Assembly (NCBI GenBank): GCA_900315165.1
Contig: OMXZ01000001.1
Coordinates: 1-64,000 of the forward strand
Reading direction: 5' to 3'
Source: an uncultured Actinomycetes bacterium
Lineage (GTDB): Bacteria; Actinomycetota; Coriobacteriia; Coriobacteriales; Atopobiaceae
DNA: 64,000 nt
Made by a program: the position numbers and the translations under genes. Positions 21,766 through 30,563 of the stretch are shown here, piece by piece. The notes under the pieces were generated by a model. The model saw nothing but the letters and a program-made list of their open reading frames with translations. It had not been told where the DNA came from and ran no database searches. Positions within the stretch are counted from its first letter, which is position 1; every line of letters starts with the position of its first letter.

Positions 21766-24700
21766 ATGAGCGTAAACGAGCATGACGCCGATACGATGCC
21801 GACCAGCCTCATCGCGGCACTCGGCACGGGCATCGACAAAGCCCGCACCAACAAGGATCCCGAGGGCGCGGTCCGCGACTTCCTCGGCGAGCTGACCCGC
21901 GGGCTCGACGCCCCGACCGTCGCGGTCTGCCTGGACGGCGACGCCCACGGCCTGTCCATCACATATGGGGCGGGTTCCGAGGGCGTTGCGCTCGAGGGCC
22001 ACCGGATCGTCGCGGGACGGGACATCTCTTGGGCGGGACTCGAGTCCCTGCTCGCCGGCCAGTCCGTCCGCGAGCAGACTGAGGCAGGCTGCCTCACGGC
22101 GCTGCCGCTCGAGGGGGCCGGCGAAATCGGCTCCTCGCTGCTGGTCTACACCCCGCTCCCCTACCCCGAAGGTGAGACGGCCGACGCGGCGCTCCATGCG
22201 GCCGCCAGCACGCTCTGCCTCTTGCTGCGCGACCGCGATGCGGCCGACACTCGCACGAACGACCCCGACCGCATCGACCGGGTCACGGGCCTCTACACCG
22301 TGCGCGCCTTGGACGATGTGGTCTCCTCCCTCACCGAGCGGCTGGCCAACGGCGAGGCCGACCGCGACTTCGACATGGTCTATCTCAACATCGCCGACTT
22401 CAAGACCTACAACATCCGCTTCGGCTTCGAGGCGGGCGATGCGCTTTTGCGCCGCATGGCCCAAGCCATCCGGGAGGCCATGGGCTCCAGCCGCGCCATG
22501 CGCTACGAGGCCGACCACTTCTATGTGGTGTGCCCATCCATCAGGTCGGTCGACCTCCTCAGCTCGGTGCACGACGCGATGGCGGCGGACGGCGCCCACG
22601 TCCAGATCCATGCCGGCATCTATCGGATAAGCGGCCAGGAGTCCGGCCTCGTCCAGGTGCTCGACCGCGCGAAGATCGCCGGCGACGCCGCCTCGGGCGA
22701 TTTCGGCCGCTACTGGCGCCGCTACGACGAAGGTATGGAGCGCGAGCTCAACATGCGCTCCTATATCGTGGGCAATGTGGACCGCGCCGTCGCCGAGGGC
22801 TGGGTCCATGTCGTCTACCAGCCGGTGGTGGGCACCTTCTCGGGCAAGCTCGAGAGCTTCGAAGCCCTCGCCCGCTGGCAGGACCCGGTCTTCGGCCCGC
22901 TCTCCCCCGCGCAGTTCATCGACACGCTCGAGCGCGGACACCTCGCCCACAAGGTGGACCTCGAAATCCTCAGGCAGGTCTGCGAGGACATCGGGCAGCG
23001 CCGGGCCCTCGGCCAGTCCTATGCGCCCGTCTCGGTCAACCTCTCCCGCTACGACCTCGACCTCGACGATATCCACGAGCGGATCGACGATACCCTCGAG
23101 GCCCACAGCATCCCCCATGCGGCCATCCATTTCGAGATTACCGAGACGGCCCTCGTGCAGAACGAGAACCTGGTGCGGGAGCACGTGCGCACCTTCCACG
23201 AGCGCGGCTACGAGGTCTGGCTCGACGACTTCGGCAGCGGCTATTCCTCGCTCAACACGCTGCGCGGCTTCGACTTCGACTGCGCCAAGCTCGACATGGT
23301 CTTCATGCGCGACAAGTCGGACGGGCTCGAGCGCTTCCTAGGCGACCTCGTGGCCACCTGCAAGCACATCGGCCTCAAGACCCTGGCCGAGGGCGTCGAG
23401 ACGCAGGGCCAGCTCCAGATGCTCAAGCGCATCGGCTGTGGCAAGGCCCAGGGCTACCTCTTCTCCAAGCCCGCCCCCCTCGACGACTGCATCGCGACCA
23501 TCCACCGCCAGGGCATCGCCTCTGCCTCCCCTCGCGAGCGCCTCCTCTACGACGACCTCGGCATGGTGGACGTGCGCGACGGCTCGTTGCGCCTCGACGA
23601 CGAACGTGAGCTCTCCCGCCGCGAGTCGCCCCTCAGCATCTTCGTGGACGACGGCTCGTCCACGCGCTTCGTCTATGCCAACGCTGCCGCCGTCGCCTTT
23701 GCCGAAAAGGTGGGCATGCGCGACCTCACGTCCGGCAAGATAAACCACGATGCCGAGGGCTGGCTCTCGAGCGTCGTGCGCGAGACCACCCGCCGCCTGT
23801 CCGTCCCGGGGGACACGGCCCGGGTGCCCTTCACCAGAAACGGAGTGTCGGGCGTTGCCCACCTGCGCCTCATCTCGCGCCGGGGGCCCCTCTCCGCCTA
23901 CCTGATCGCCTCCGACCAGCAGGAGGACCGCGAGGGCGGGTTCCGCGACGACCTGCGCGACCTCGCCTCTCTCTTCAACACGGTCACCGTCGTCGCGCCG
24001 GAGACCGACGAGCTGCGCTGGGTGAGCGACCGCCTCGTCTACGACCGCGGCCAGACCGACGGGCTCGGATATGCCGACACCCTGACCTGGCTCGTGGAGA
24101 ACACCGTCCGGCCCGACGAGCGCGCCGACTTCCTCACCTTCGCCGACCCGGCGACCATTCTGGCGCGCTGCGACGCCGCGCCCGCCGGCACCATCAACGG
24201 CTTCTTCAACCTGCGCCTGTCCGAGACCCTCTACGAGCTCAAGCGCGTCGTGATCTCCCACATCCCCGGGTCGGTCAGCCCCGCGCGCTTCCTTTTCTGC
24301 ATCGCGCGCAACAGCGCCGGCTGGACCCGCGAGATGATCGAGCAGCCCGACCGCACCACCCCCGCCACGGTCGCCGGGCGCTCCCTGCACACCGACTCCC
24401 TCTGGAGCGCGCTCACCGAGAGCGGCACCCTCGCCCTCTTTTGGAAGGACACCCAGCGCCGCTTCCTGGGCGCCAATAAGGAGTTCCTTGATTACCAGGG
24501 TGTCGCCCTCAAAGACATCCTCGGCAAGACGGACGACGACATCGGCTGGAATCCCGACCCCGAGGCCATCGCCGACGACGAGCGCGCCGTGCTCGAGCGC
24601 GGTGCCACCATTCGCGACACCCCGGGCAAGGTCACGGTGGGCGGACGCGAGCACAGCATCATGATCAACAAGATGCCCATCTACGAGGAGGGCAAGGTCG

Positions 24701-26145
24701 TCGGCCTGCTCGGCCATATCAGCGACGCGACGCTCGCCGCCCAGCGGCTCATCGAGATGGGCGCGAGGCTGAACGATACGACGGGGGTTTCGGCCCAGAC
24801 CGACCCGGTCACCGGGCTCGCGGGCCCGGCCGGCCTCTTTCTCGCCGCCGAGGGCCTCACGGCCGATTACGCCTCGCGGGGCGAGGACTACGCCTGCATA
24901 TCCCTGCTCGTGACGGGCCCCAACGAATTCGCCGCGGCCTATGGCGCCGGCGCCCGCGACGACCTGCGGCGCTCCATTGCCGACGCCCTGCGCTCCGCGG
25001 CCCCCGACGGCGCCGTCGCGGGCCGGCTCTACGGCGACCGCTACGCGATCCTGCTCAAGGCTTCGGGGGCGGACGAGGCCGAGGGTGTCTGCGGCGCGGC
25101 CAAAAAAGCGATTCGGTCCATTCGGTCCGTCGGCAAGATCCCCTGCAATGTCTACGTCGCGGGAGGATGCGCCCTGTATTCCTGGTATCGCGACGGGGAC
25201 CTCATGGTGGCGGCGGCCGAGTCCAGCATGAACTCGGACCTGGCCTCCCGTACGGACCTGCGCCGCTACACCCACGCCGATATCGTCCGCCAGTTGCGCA
25301 GCGACGCCCCCGCCTGGGACTATGTCCGCCTTACCGACCCCGCGAACCTGAGCGCCGAGATGGTCGACGCGGACGGCGAGCTTCGCGGAGTCGCCGGGAC
25401 CTGCTCCGCCTTCTTCAGCGGGGAGGGCCGCTGCAAGGACTGCGTATCGCTGCGCGCCCTGCGCACCGGCAAGGTCCAGCGCAAGCTCGAGACCTTCGGC
25501 GACAAGGACTACTACGTGCTCGCCCAGCCCGTCGAGGTGGCCGGCGGCCGGCGGGTGATCGAGCGCATCGTGAGGGTCGACGGCAGGTTCACCCCGGCGG
25601 ATGCGTCGGACATGATCGATGCGCGCATCGCCAGCCTCGAGGACGAGAACGCCCGCCTCAGGCGCGAGACGCTGCTCGACCCGCTCACGGGTCTCTTCCA
25701 TCGCACCGGCTTCAACGAGGCGGCCCGCCCGCTGACGGAGGACTCGCGCGGCGCGATGGTCGTGGATGCCGACGTCGACGATTTCAAGGCCTTCAACGCC
25801 CGATGGGGCCACGAGGTCGGGGACGCCCTGCTGCGCGCACTGGCCGACGACCTACGGGCCGCCTTCCCAGACGGGCCGGTCGCGCGCGTGGGCGGCGACG
25901 AATTCCTGCTCGCGCTTGCCCCTGCCAGCGGCGATGCGGTCGAGCGGGCGCGCTCCTTCTTCGAACAGACGCGCACCCTCACCTACGGTACGCGTACCCT
26001 CAGCTATCACGTATCCGCCGGATATGCACTGGTCGAGAAGACGCCGCTGCCCGAGGCCGTCGCCATGGCGGGCAAGGCGCTCCGACGCGAGAAGGTCGTG
26101 CGCGACGGCAAACTGACCGGCTGGACGGCCGACCTCGAAGTCTGA
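21766..26145 (+). CDS. Multidomain cyclic-di-GMP protein: GGDEF-EAL-PAS-GGDEF-GGDEF
   Basis: A 1459-residue cytosolic signalling protein with no membrane segment. In order: a GAF-like N-terminus (to about 155); a degenerate GGDEF domain (170-320; YEADHF replaces GGDEF at 248); an EAL phosphodiesterase (about 330-590) with the catalytic set intact (FEALARW, NLSRYD, EITET, DDFGSGYSS, AEGVET, QGYLFSKP); a region with two PAS-like modules; a second degenerate GGDEF (RLYGDRY at 1087); a Cys-rich PAS-like module (Cys1213, Cys1223, Cys1226); and a final GGDEF with intact motif (1376-1380). It could both make and break c-di-GMP. GAAAGGGGG precedes the ATG. Monocistronic by position. Confidence 0.9.
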   Translation: MSVNEHDADTMPTSLIAALGTGIDKARTNKDPEGAVRDFLGELTRGLDAPTVAVCLDGDAHGLSITYGAGSEGVALEGHRIVAGRDISWAGLESLLAGQSVREQTEAGCLTALPLEGAGEIGSSLLVYTPLPYPEGETADAALHAAASTLCLLLRDRDAADTRTNDPDRIDRVTGLYTVRALDDVVSSLTERLANGEADRDFDMVYLNIADFKTYNIRFGFEAGDALLRRMAQAIREAMGSSRAMRYEADHFYVVCPSIRSVDLLSSVHDAMAADGAHVQIHAGIYRISGQESGLVQVLDRAKIAGDAASGDFGRYWRRYDEGMERELNMRSYIVGNVDRAVAEGWVHVVYQPVVGTFSGKLESFEALARWQDPVFGPLSPAQFIDTLERGHLAHKVDLEILRQVCEDIGQRRALGQSYAPVSVNLSRYDLDLDDIHERIDDTLEAHSIPHAAIHFEITETALVQNENLVREHVRTFHERGYEVWLDDFGSGYSSLNTLRGFDFDCAKLDMVFMRDKSDGLERFLGDLVATCKHIGLKTLAEGVETQGQLQMLKRIGCGKAQGYLFSKPAPLDDCIATIHRQGIASASPRERLLYDDLGMVDVRDGSLRLDDERELSRRESPLSIFVDDGSSTRFVYANAAAVAFAEKVGMRDLTSGKINHDAEGWLSSVVRETTRRLSVPGDTARVPFTRNGVSGVAHLRLISRRGPLSAYLIASDQQEDREGGFRDDLRDLASLFNTVTVVAPETDELRWVSDRLVYDRGQTDGLGYADTLTWLVENTVRPDERADFLTFADPATILARCDAAPAGTINGFFNLRLSETLYELKRVVISHIPGSVSPARFLFCIARNSAGWTREMIEQPDRTTPATVAGRSLHTDSLWSALTESGTLALFWKDTQRRFLGANKEFLDYQGVALKDILGKTDDDIGWNPDPEAIADDERAVLERGATIRDTPGKVTVGGREHSIMINKMPIYEEGKVVGLLGHISDATLAAQRLIEMGARLNDTTGVSAQTDPVTGLAGPAGLFLAAEGLTADYASRGEDYACISLLVTGPNEFAAAYGAGARDDLRRSIADALRSAAPDGAVAGRLYGDRYAILLKASGADEAEGVCGAAKKAIRSIRSVGKIPCNVYVAGGCALYSWYRDGDLMVAAAESSMNSDLASRTDLRRYTHADIVRQLRSDAPAWDYVRLTDPANLSAEMVDADGELRGVAGTCSAFFSGEGRCKDCVSLRALRTGKVQRKLETFGDKDYYVLAQPVEVAGGRRVIERIVRVDGRFTPADASDMIDARIASLEDENARLRRETLLDPLTGLFHRTGFNEAARPLTEDSRGAMVVDADVDDFKAFNARWGHEVGDALLRALADDLRAAFPDGPVARVGGDEFLLALAPASGDAVERARSFFEQTRTLTYGTRTLSYHVSAGYALVEKTPLPEAVAMAGKALRREKVVRDGKLTGWTADLEV

Positions 26146-26242
26146 CCTATACTATCAATAACGCATCCATTCGATGCTCAGCGCGCCTGCCTCGTGCCGA
26201 CGCACTGACTACACGCTCATCCTGCCGAAAGGTTCTTCATCT

Positions 26243-26992
26243 ATGTCCCCCGCTACCGACAAGAAGCCCCATCGACGCCGCATACTCGCGGTCGTCCTCG
26301 CTTTTCTCGCAGCGCTGGCCGTTGCCGCCCTCGTCTTCCTCAACACCTCCTACCCCGCATCCGACGCCGCCCTCACGGCGCTCGAGAGCGACGGTGCCGT
26401 CACCGTGACCACTCAGGACGATGGCGATATGGTCTTCGCACCCGCTTCCGCCGCCTCCGGCTGCGGCATCATCTTCTATCCCGGCGGCAAGGTCGACCCG
26501 CGCGCCTATGCCCCGCTCATGCGCGCCTTCGCCGAGCGCGGCTTCACCTGCGTACTGGTGCGCATGCCCTTCAACCTGGCCTTTTTCGATTCGAACGCCG
26601 CGGATGGCGAGCAGGCCGCCTTCTCCGAGGTCGACCATTGGTATCTGGGCGGCCATTCCCTCGGCGGTGCCATGGCGGCCCGCTATGCCGCCGGCCATGC
26701 GGATGACTACGAAGGCCTCCTCCTGTGCGCCGCCTATCCGACCGAGAACCTCGGCGATACGGACCTCGCGGTGGAGAGCGTCTACGGCAGCGAGGACGGC
26801 GTCCTCAACCGTGACCGCTACGAGGAGTGCCGCGCCAATGCGCCGCAGTTGGTCGAAGATGTGATTCCCGGCGGCTGCCATGGCTATTTTGGAGATTACG
26901 GTGCGCAAAAGGGCGATGGTACCCCAACCATCTCGCGTGAGGAGCAGATGTCGCGCACAGCAGACGACCTCATTACCCTCGCCGCCCGCTGA
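26243..26992 (+). CDS. Membrane-anchored alpha/beta hydrolase
   Basis: A 249-residue protein with a basic start, one membrane segment (residues 15-34, LAVVLAFLAALAVAALVFL-like) and an alpha/beta-hydrolase domain outside. GCGIIFYPGGKVDPRAYAPL is the first strand and oxyanion region; GGHSLGGAMAARYA carries the nucleophile Ser; SVYGSEDGVLN has the acid; PGGCHGYFGDYG has the late His. This resembles the PF12695-type hydrolases of unknown substrate. The ATG at 26243 is chosen because GAAAGG lies in front; the frame is open upstream but lacks one. A hairpin terminator follows. Confidence 0.78.
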   Translation: MSPATDKKPHRRRILAVVLAFLAALAVAALVFLNTSYPASDAALTALESDGAVTVTTQDDGDMVFAPASAASGCGIIFYPGGKVDPRAYAPLMRAFAERGFTCVLVRMPFNLAFFDSNAADGEQAAFSEVDHWYLGGHSLGGAMAARYAAGHADDYEGLLLCAAYPTENLGDTDLAVESVYGSEDGVLNRDRYEECRANAPQLVEDVIPGGCHGYFGDYGAQKGDGTPTISREEQMSRTADDLITLAAR

Positions 26993-27014
26993 CCGCTTCG
27001 CCCTAATAAGAAAA

Positions 27015-27036
27015 GGCCGAGGCGAACGCCCCGGCC
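27015..27036. terminator. Bidirectional hairpin between convergent genes
   Basis: GGCCGAGGCG / CGCCCCGGCC with one mismatch and a tiny loop, flanked by AAAA on the left and CTCTATTT on the right. It can end both the hydrolase gene and the convergent dehydrogenase gene. Confidence 0.6.
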
Positions 27037-27056
27037 CTCTATTTCATAGGCACATC

Positions 27057-28097
27057 CTACCAGGCGACCTCGTCGATCATCATCGGCTCGGTCTGATAGC
27101 GCAGCGGCTCCAGCTCGTCCACGGTGTGGTAGCCCGCGGGCGCCTCGAGCACCGTGGGGATGCGCTGTACGATAGTGGCGCAGGTGTGCTCGACCGTGGC
27201 CGGCTTGTCCACATGGAAGGTCGTGTCGGGCTCACCGGAGATCTTCCAGTCGCACAGGTCGCCATCCTCGGGACCATAGACCTTGCCGATCTGGGAGGTC
27301 ACGATGTCGATGCCCTGGTAGGTCTTGGTGGTCACGCGGGTGTTCATGCCCAGGACCTTACCGGCCGGGATGGTCTCTCCCATGGTGTCCGACCAGGTGT
27401 CCTTCTCGGCGATGTAGGGCACGTTCTCCTGGATGACCTCGCTGATCGTGAGGCCCAGCAGCTGCGTGAGGGCTTCGTTGGAGTTCCAGACGTAGGACGG
27501 GACGATCTCGTCGGGATGGGCGAGGGTCTTCTCGAACTCGTCGGGCGTGAGGCCCACACCGTGCGCTTTGGCCAAGGCCAGGCCATACTCCTCGACGTTG
27601 TAGGAGACAGCGCCCTCGATCTTGTCGATGCGGTTGACCGCGCCGGCGAGCAGGCCGACGATGCGGACCCAGAAGACGTCCTCCATGCCGGCGCCCACGA
27701 CGGTGGCGCCGGTCTCCTTGGCGATGGCGTCGAGACGGTTGGTGGTCGCCGCGGAGGTGGTCCAGGGGAAGGTGGCCTCCTCGCAGGTGGTCACGACGGA
27801 GATGCCGCGCTCCACGCACTGCTCGACCATGGGGGCGATGTCATCCACCAGGGAGAAGAGCGTGACGATTGCGATGTCGGGGGCGGTTTCGTCGAGGACC
27901 TTCTCGGCGTCGTCCGAGATCTTCACGCCCAGCTTGACGGGCAGGCCCGCAAAGTCGCCAGCGTCCATGCCCACCACGGCGGGGTTGACGTCGATGGCGC
28001 CCACGAGCTGCGCTCCGTGCTCGTGCAGATAGCGAATCGTGTACTTCGCCATCTTGCCGCACCCGTACTGCACTACCCTGATCGGCCTACGTCCCAT
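27057..28097 (-). CDS. 2,4-diaminopentanoate dehydrogenase-like oxidoreductase
   Basis: A 346-residue NAD(P)-dependent enzyme with an N-terminal Rossmann start ([19 protein letters not shown], residues 6-24) and a dihydrodipicolinate-reductase-like fold. The region [14 protein letters not shown] and [16 protein letters not shown] resemble 2,4-diaminopentanoate dehydrogenase (Ord) of clostridial ornithine fermentation. None of the other ornithine-pathway genes (or-1 to or-4 type) is nearby, so the physiological substrate is uncertain. GAGGAG lies before the ATG. Transcribed alone. Confidence 0.65.
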   Translation of the reverse strand: MGRRPIRVVQYGCGKMAKYTIRYLHEHGAQLVGAIDVNPAVVGMDAGDFAGLPVKLGVKISDDAEKVLDETAPDIAIVTLFSLVDDIAPMVEQCVERGISVVTTCEEATFPWTTSAATTNRLDAIAKETGATVVGAGMEDVFWVRIVGLLAGAVNRIDKIEGAVSYNVEEYGLALAKAHGVGLTPDEFEKTLAHPDEIVPSYVWNSNEALTQLLGLTISEVIQENVPYIAEKDTWSDTMGETIPAGKVLGMNTRVTTKTYQGIDIVTSQIGKVYGPEDGDLCDWKISGEPDTTFHVDKPATVEHTCATIVQRIPTVLEAPAGYHTVDELEPLRYQTEPMMIDEVAW

Positions 28098-28254
28098 CGC
28101 AAACTCCTCTCGATGCGTCTGTGCCGGCGTGCGATACCACGCCGGTTTTCCGTCATCGTTCTACCCGTCCACGCTAGGCGCCGTGCCAAGGCACACGTCT
28201 GGTTTTCTAACCTGAAACATTCTTAGGCGCCAGTATCACAGGGATCTTTCGCCC

Positions 28255-28440
28255 CTAGGCGCCGGCGGCAATAAGCCGATCAACCAAAGCGCTTCTCGCA
28301 AACGCGCTTATTGAAACGCCCTCTTCCTTAGCTTCGCGCTCCTCATTTCTGAATTTCTTCGTCGGTGGCACCATTGCATGGAAAATGCACCAGACTCCAT
28401 CAATATCCAAAAATGCCACCTTCTCATACTTAACAGTCAT
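28255..28440 (-). CDS. Small protein of unknown function
   Basis: A possible 61-residue protein in a patch of lower G+C. The second half (AKEEGVSISAFARSALVDRL) looks like a ribbon-helix-helix or CopG-like helix pair, which would fit an antitoxin or a small regulator. The first half (KVAFLDIDGVWCIFHAM) matches nothing I can name. There is no strong ribosome-binding site. No partner gene is visible. It may be a remnant. Confidence 0.4.
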   Translation of the reverse strand: MTVKYEKVAFLDIDGVWCIFHAMVPPTKKFRNEEREAKEEGVSISAFARSALVDRLIAAGA

Positions 28441-28457
28441 ACTGCTCTAACAAGAGT

Positions 28458-28490
28458 AAAAAAGAGGCCAGGACCGAAGCCCTGACCTCT
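28458..28490 (-). terminator. Intrinsic terminator after tRNA-Phe
   Basis: On the minus strand AGAGGTCAGG..CCTGGCCTCT forms a stem with a TTCG-type loop, then TTTTTT. It ends 8 nt after the tRNA 3' end. Confidence 0.85.
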
Positions 28491-28497
28491 GCGTTTC

Positions 28498-28573
28498 TGG
28501 TGGCGGGGAAGGGAATCGAACCCCTGACACGGGGATTTTCAGTCCCCTGCTCTACCAACTGAGCTACCCAGCC
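28498..28573 (-). tRNA. tRNA-Phe (GAA)
   Basis: A 76-nt cloverleaf including an encoded CCA. Arms can be drawn by hand: D arm GCTCAGTTGGTAGAGC, anticodon stem GGGGA/TCCCC around CTGAAAA giving anticodon GAA, and T arm AGGGGTTCGATTCCCTT. The acceptor stem GGCTGGG/CCCCGCC has one T:C mismatch at position 4. A terminator follows directly. The same window holds pheST with a Phe T-box. Confidence 0.93.
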
Positions 28574-28649
28574 GAAGTGCCTGCGCTGCAAGCTTGTTTA
28601 TCTTACCAAAGCGCCAAAGCGTGTCAACACCCCATTTTCTCTGCACACC

Positions 28650-28954
28650 TCAGGCAACCGACACGCTCAGGCGCAGGCCGAGCGCGCGGAGCACCTTCAT
28701 GACGTTCGAGAAGCTGGGATTGCCGCCGGCGCAAACGCCTTGTAGAGCCCGTCACGCGTGATACCCGTCTCGCGCGAGAGCTGGGTCATGCCCCAGGAGC
28801 GCGCGATATCGCCAAGAGCCGCCCGGACGACCCGGTCATCGCTCTCCTCTAACGCCAGGTTGAGGTATGCGATCACCTTTTGCCTCGTGTCGAGGAATTC
28901 GGCCGCATCCCACTCGCCAGTGCGTTTGCACCCTCGAGGCTCACCCGTACTCAC
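28650..28954 (-). pseudogene. Frameshifted HigA-type addiction-module antitoxin
   Basis: The intact frame (28697-28954) gives an 85-residue protein with GEWDAAEFLDTRQKVIAYLN and MTQLSRETGITRDGLYKAF, the helix-turn-helix of the HI1420-type antidote family. After KAFAP the frame goes wrong. Restoring one missing G near 28726 gives GGNPSFSNVMKVLRALGLRL, the normal family end, with a stop at 28650. A single-base deletion has therefore split the gene. It starts at GTG and overlaps the remnant of its toxin gene. Confidence 0.75.
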
Positions 28955-28994
28955 GATCCAGCACCTTCGCTTTCTCGATATCCCTTACTTCTGA
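28941..28994 (-). pseudogene. C-terminal remnant of a HigB/RelE-type toxin
   Basis: The last 17 codons before a TGA read SEVRDIEKAKVLDREYG, which matches the conserved end of the phage-type HigB toxins that precede HI1420-like antidotes (DIEKAK helix). Nothing of the catalytic part survives upstream; the sequence turns AT-rich. The remnant overlaps the antitoxin start by 14 nt, the native arrangement. Confidence 0.55.
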
Positions 28995-29040
28995 ACTGTA
29001 TATCGTAATATACATATCAATAACCCGCATGGCTATCACA

Positions 29041-29670
29041 TCAGAACGCGCGACGGGGGACGAGATAGGTGCCGCAGAGGATGACGGGGGCGTCGAAGGG
29101 GACAATTGCGCTGCCCTCGATCGGACGACCCTGGTAAAGGGCCTGGTTGGTTGAGCCGAGGTCTCGGAAGCAGGCACCGTTTGGGTCCGGTGTGACGAGA
29201 ATGTGCCTCCGCGAGACTGCCTGGCTGTGGAGCACGATGTCGCATGACGGCTCACGGCCGACGCTGAGCCCTCTTTCGGGCAGCGGCACGCTCGCGTCGA
29301 TGTCGCCTGTACGAATCCACAGGGCCACGCGACTGGGAGGTTCGGACGGCTCGTCGGGCATCAGGTCGTCGGGCAGTAGCTTCTCCTCGAGATTTGGCAG
29401 CACCGTGTCCGTTTCCGCAGTCCCCTCGGCGTGCCTCCGGAAATCGTAGAGGCACCCATAGCAGACATCCATATCGGCAAAGAGTACCTGTCCGCAACGG
29501 GGACAGGTCTTCGTCGCAAGCTGTTCCGTCACAGGCTCTCCCGTTTCGAGGTGACCCTCTGCGAGCCGCTTCGTCGCGAGTTGCTCCGCCACGAACCGGC
29601 TCGCCGCAAGCACCTCGGCGCCGGCCTCCACCTCACGCTCCCTGCTCCCGAACACATACCGGTCCTTCAT
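29041..29670 (-). CDS. Zinc-ribbon/FHA-domain protein of the Tad locus
   Basis: A 209-residue protein. After a charged start with a repeated EQLATK motif (residues about 30-55) there is a zinc ribbon CPRCGQVLFADMDVCYGC near 57-74. The C-terminal 100 residues are an FHA domain: GLSVGREPSCDIVLHSQAVS, then RRHI and DLGSTNQ, the phosphothreonine-binding loops. FHA proteins bind phosphorylated partners of Ser/Thr kinases. The start overlaps the DUF192 stop (ATGA) after GGGGAGGA, so it is the last gene of the pilus operon. It may link pilus assembly to kinase signalling; inferred. Confidence 0.85.
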   Translation of the reverse strand: MKDRYVFGSREREVEAGAEVLAASRFVAEQLATKRLAEGHLETGEPVTEQLATKTCPRCGQVLFADMDVCYGCLYDFRRHAEGTAETDTVLPNLEEKLLPDDLMPDEPSEPPSRVALWIRTGDIDASVPLPERGLSVGREPSCDIVLHSQAVSRRHILVTPDPNGACFRDLGSTNQALYQGRPIEGSAIVPFDAPVILCGTYLVPRRAF

Positions 29671-30023
29671 GGCAACAATCCTCCCCGCGCATCGGCACGT
29701 TCGACGCACACGCTATCCCCCACATCGAACCAGGCGGTCAGGGCGTGCGGGCGTTCCAAGACATAAGCAGCGCCCAGGCAGCTTCGCAGCCGTCCTGGCT
29801 CGACATTGCGACACGCGCGTCCGACCGTCCCATCCCGTTCGACGAAAGCGAGGTCGAGTGCGTACCTCATGCCGAAGGTGTGGACAGACCGACAGCGCTC
29901 GATCAGCACCGGCGTTGCTTGCGGGCCCGTCCCGAGCAGCCCCCGCAGCCGCTCACGGAAGGTCGTGCACACCCTCACAGCAAAATCCGGAACCGTTCCG
30001 TTCGTCCTCACGAGGGCGCGCAT
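29667..30023 (-). CDS. DUF192 protein
   Basis: A 118-residue protein with the DUF192 pattern: FRERLRGLLGTGP near residues 22-34, then CRSVHTFGMRYALDLAFVERDG and VEPGRL. The function is unknown in the family. In Gram-positive Tad loci a DUF192 gene often sits near the pilin genes. It begins directly after the TadE-like gene stop (TAGATG) and overlaps the FHA gene by 4 nt. Confidence 0.85.
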   Translation of the reverse strand: MRALVRTNGTVPDFAVRVCTTFRERLRGLLGTGPQATPVLIERCRSVHTFGMRYALDLAFVERDGTVGRACRNVEPGRLRSCLGAAYVLERPHALTAWFDVGDSVCVERADARGGLLP

Positions 30024-30554
30024 CTACACCACCACCCCGCCGCGATACCGGTCGACGACCAGATCACGCTTGTGTTGCAAGACAAACGGTGCCCGATAGG
30101 CGACCCCCGCAATCGTGAAGGCGCTCGGCCAGGGACGGTAGCTCAGCGTGCAGGTGTACCGCGTGAGCAGAGGAGACACGGGAAACTCGATACCGTTCCC
30201 TCCTCCTCGCGCATGCCCGACACGCTCGGACTCGACCTCCACATCGACCACGTCGGCAGGCATGTCGAGGGCCTCCAGGATGCAGGAACGCACCTCCCCG
30301 TCCGGCGGAGACTCCGACTCGCCCTTAGGCGAGACGCCCTGTGCGATGACCGCCGCTGGTGCCGCCCGGTCGAAGGCCGCGCACGCCTCCACGAACTTTG
30401 CGAGGTTGAGCGCCATGAGCCCCACGACGATCACCACGGGAATCATCACCGCCAGCTCCACGACGAGCTGACCTGCGGTCGCCCGCGTGGCATGATAACT
30501 GCCTGCGACAGTGCAAGTTGCTTGCATTCGTACTGGTAGATAGCTTGTTTTCAT
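30024..30554 (-). CDS. TadE-like minor pilin
   Basis: A 176-residue protein with a type IV-like prepilin start: TAG|QLVVELAVMIPVVIVVG, cleavage after Gly with Glu at mature position 5, and one hydrophobic helix (about residues 30-50). The rest is an extracytoplasmic domain with two cysteines. Such TadE/TadF pseudopilins assist Flp pilus assembly. The 28-residue leader is long. GGGGATCG precedes the ATG. It lies 9 nt after the TadG-like gene. Confidence 0.8.
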   Translation of the reverse strand: MKTSYLPVRMQATCTVAGSYHATRATAGQLVVELAVMIPVVIVVGLMALNLAKFVEACAAFDRAAPAAVIAQGVSPKGESESPPDGEVRSCILEALDMPADVVDVEVESERVGHARGGGNGIEFPVSPLLTRYTCTLSYRPWPSAFTIAGVAYRAPFVLQHKRDLVVDRYRGGVVV

Positions 30555-30563
30555 GTCGATCCC

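Noticed and set aside
28175-28263. Octamer TAGGCGCC three times in 90 bp
   Set aside because: Short, GC-rich and partly palindromic by composition; spacing is irregular, so no function is claimed.
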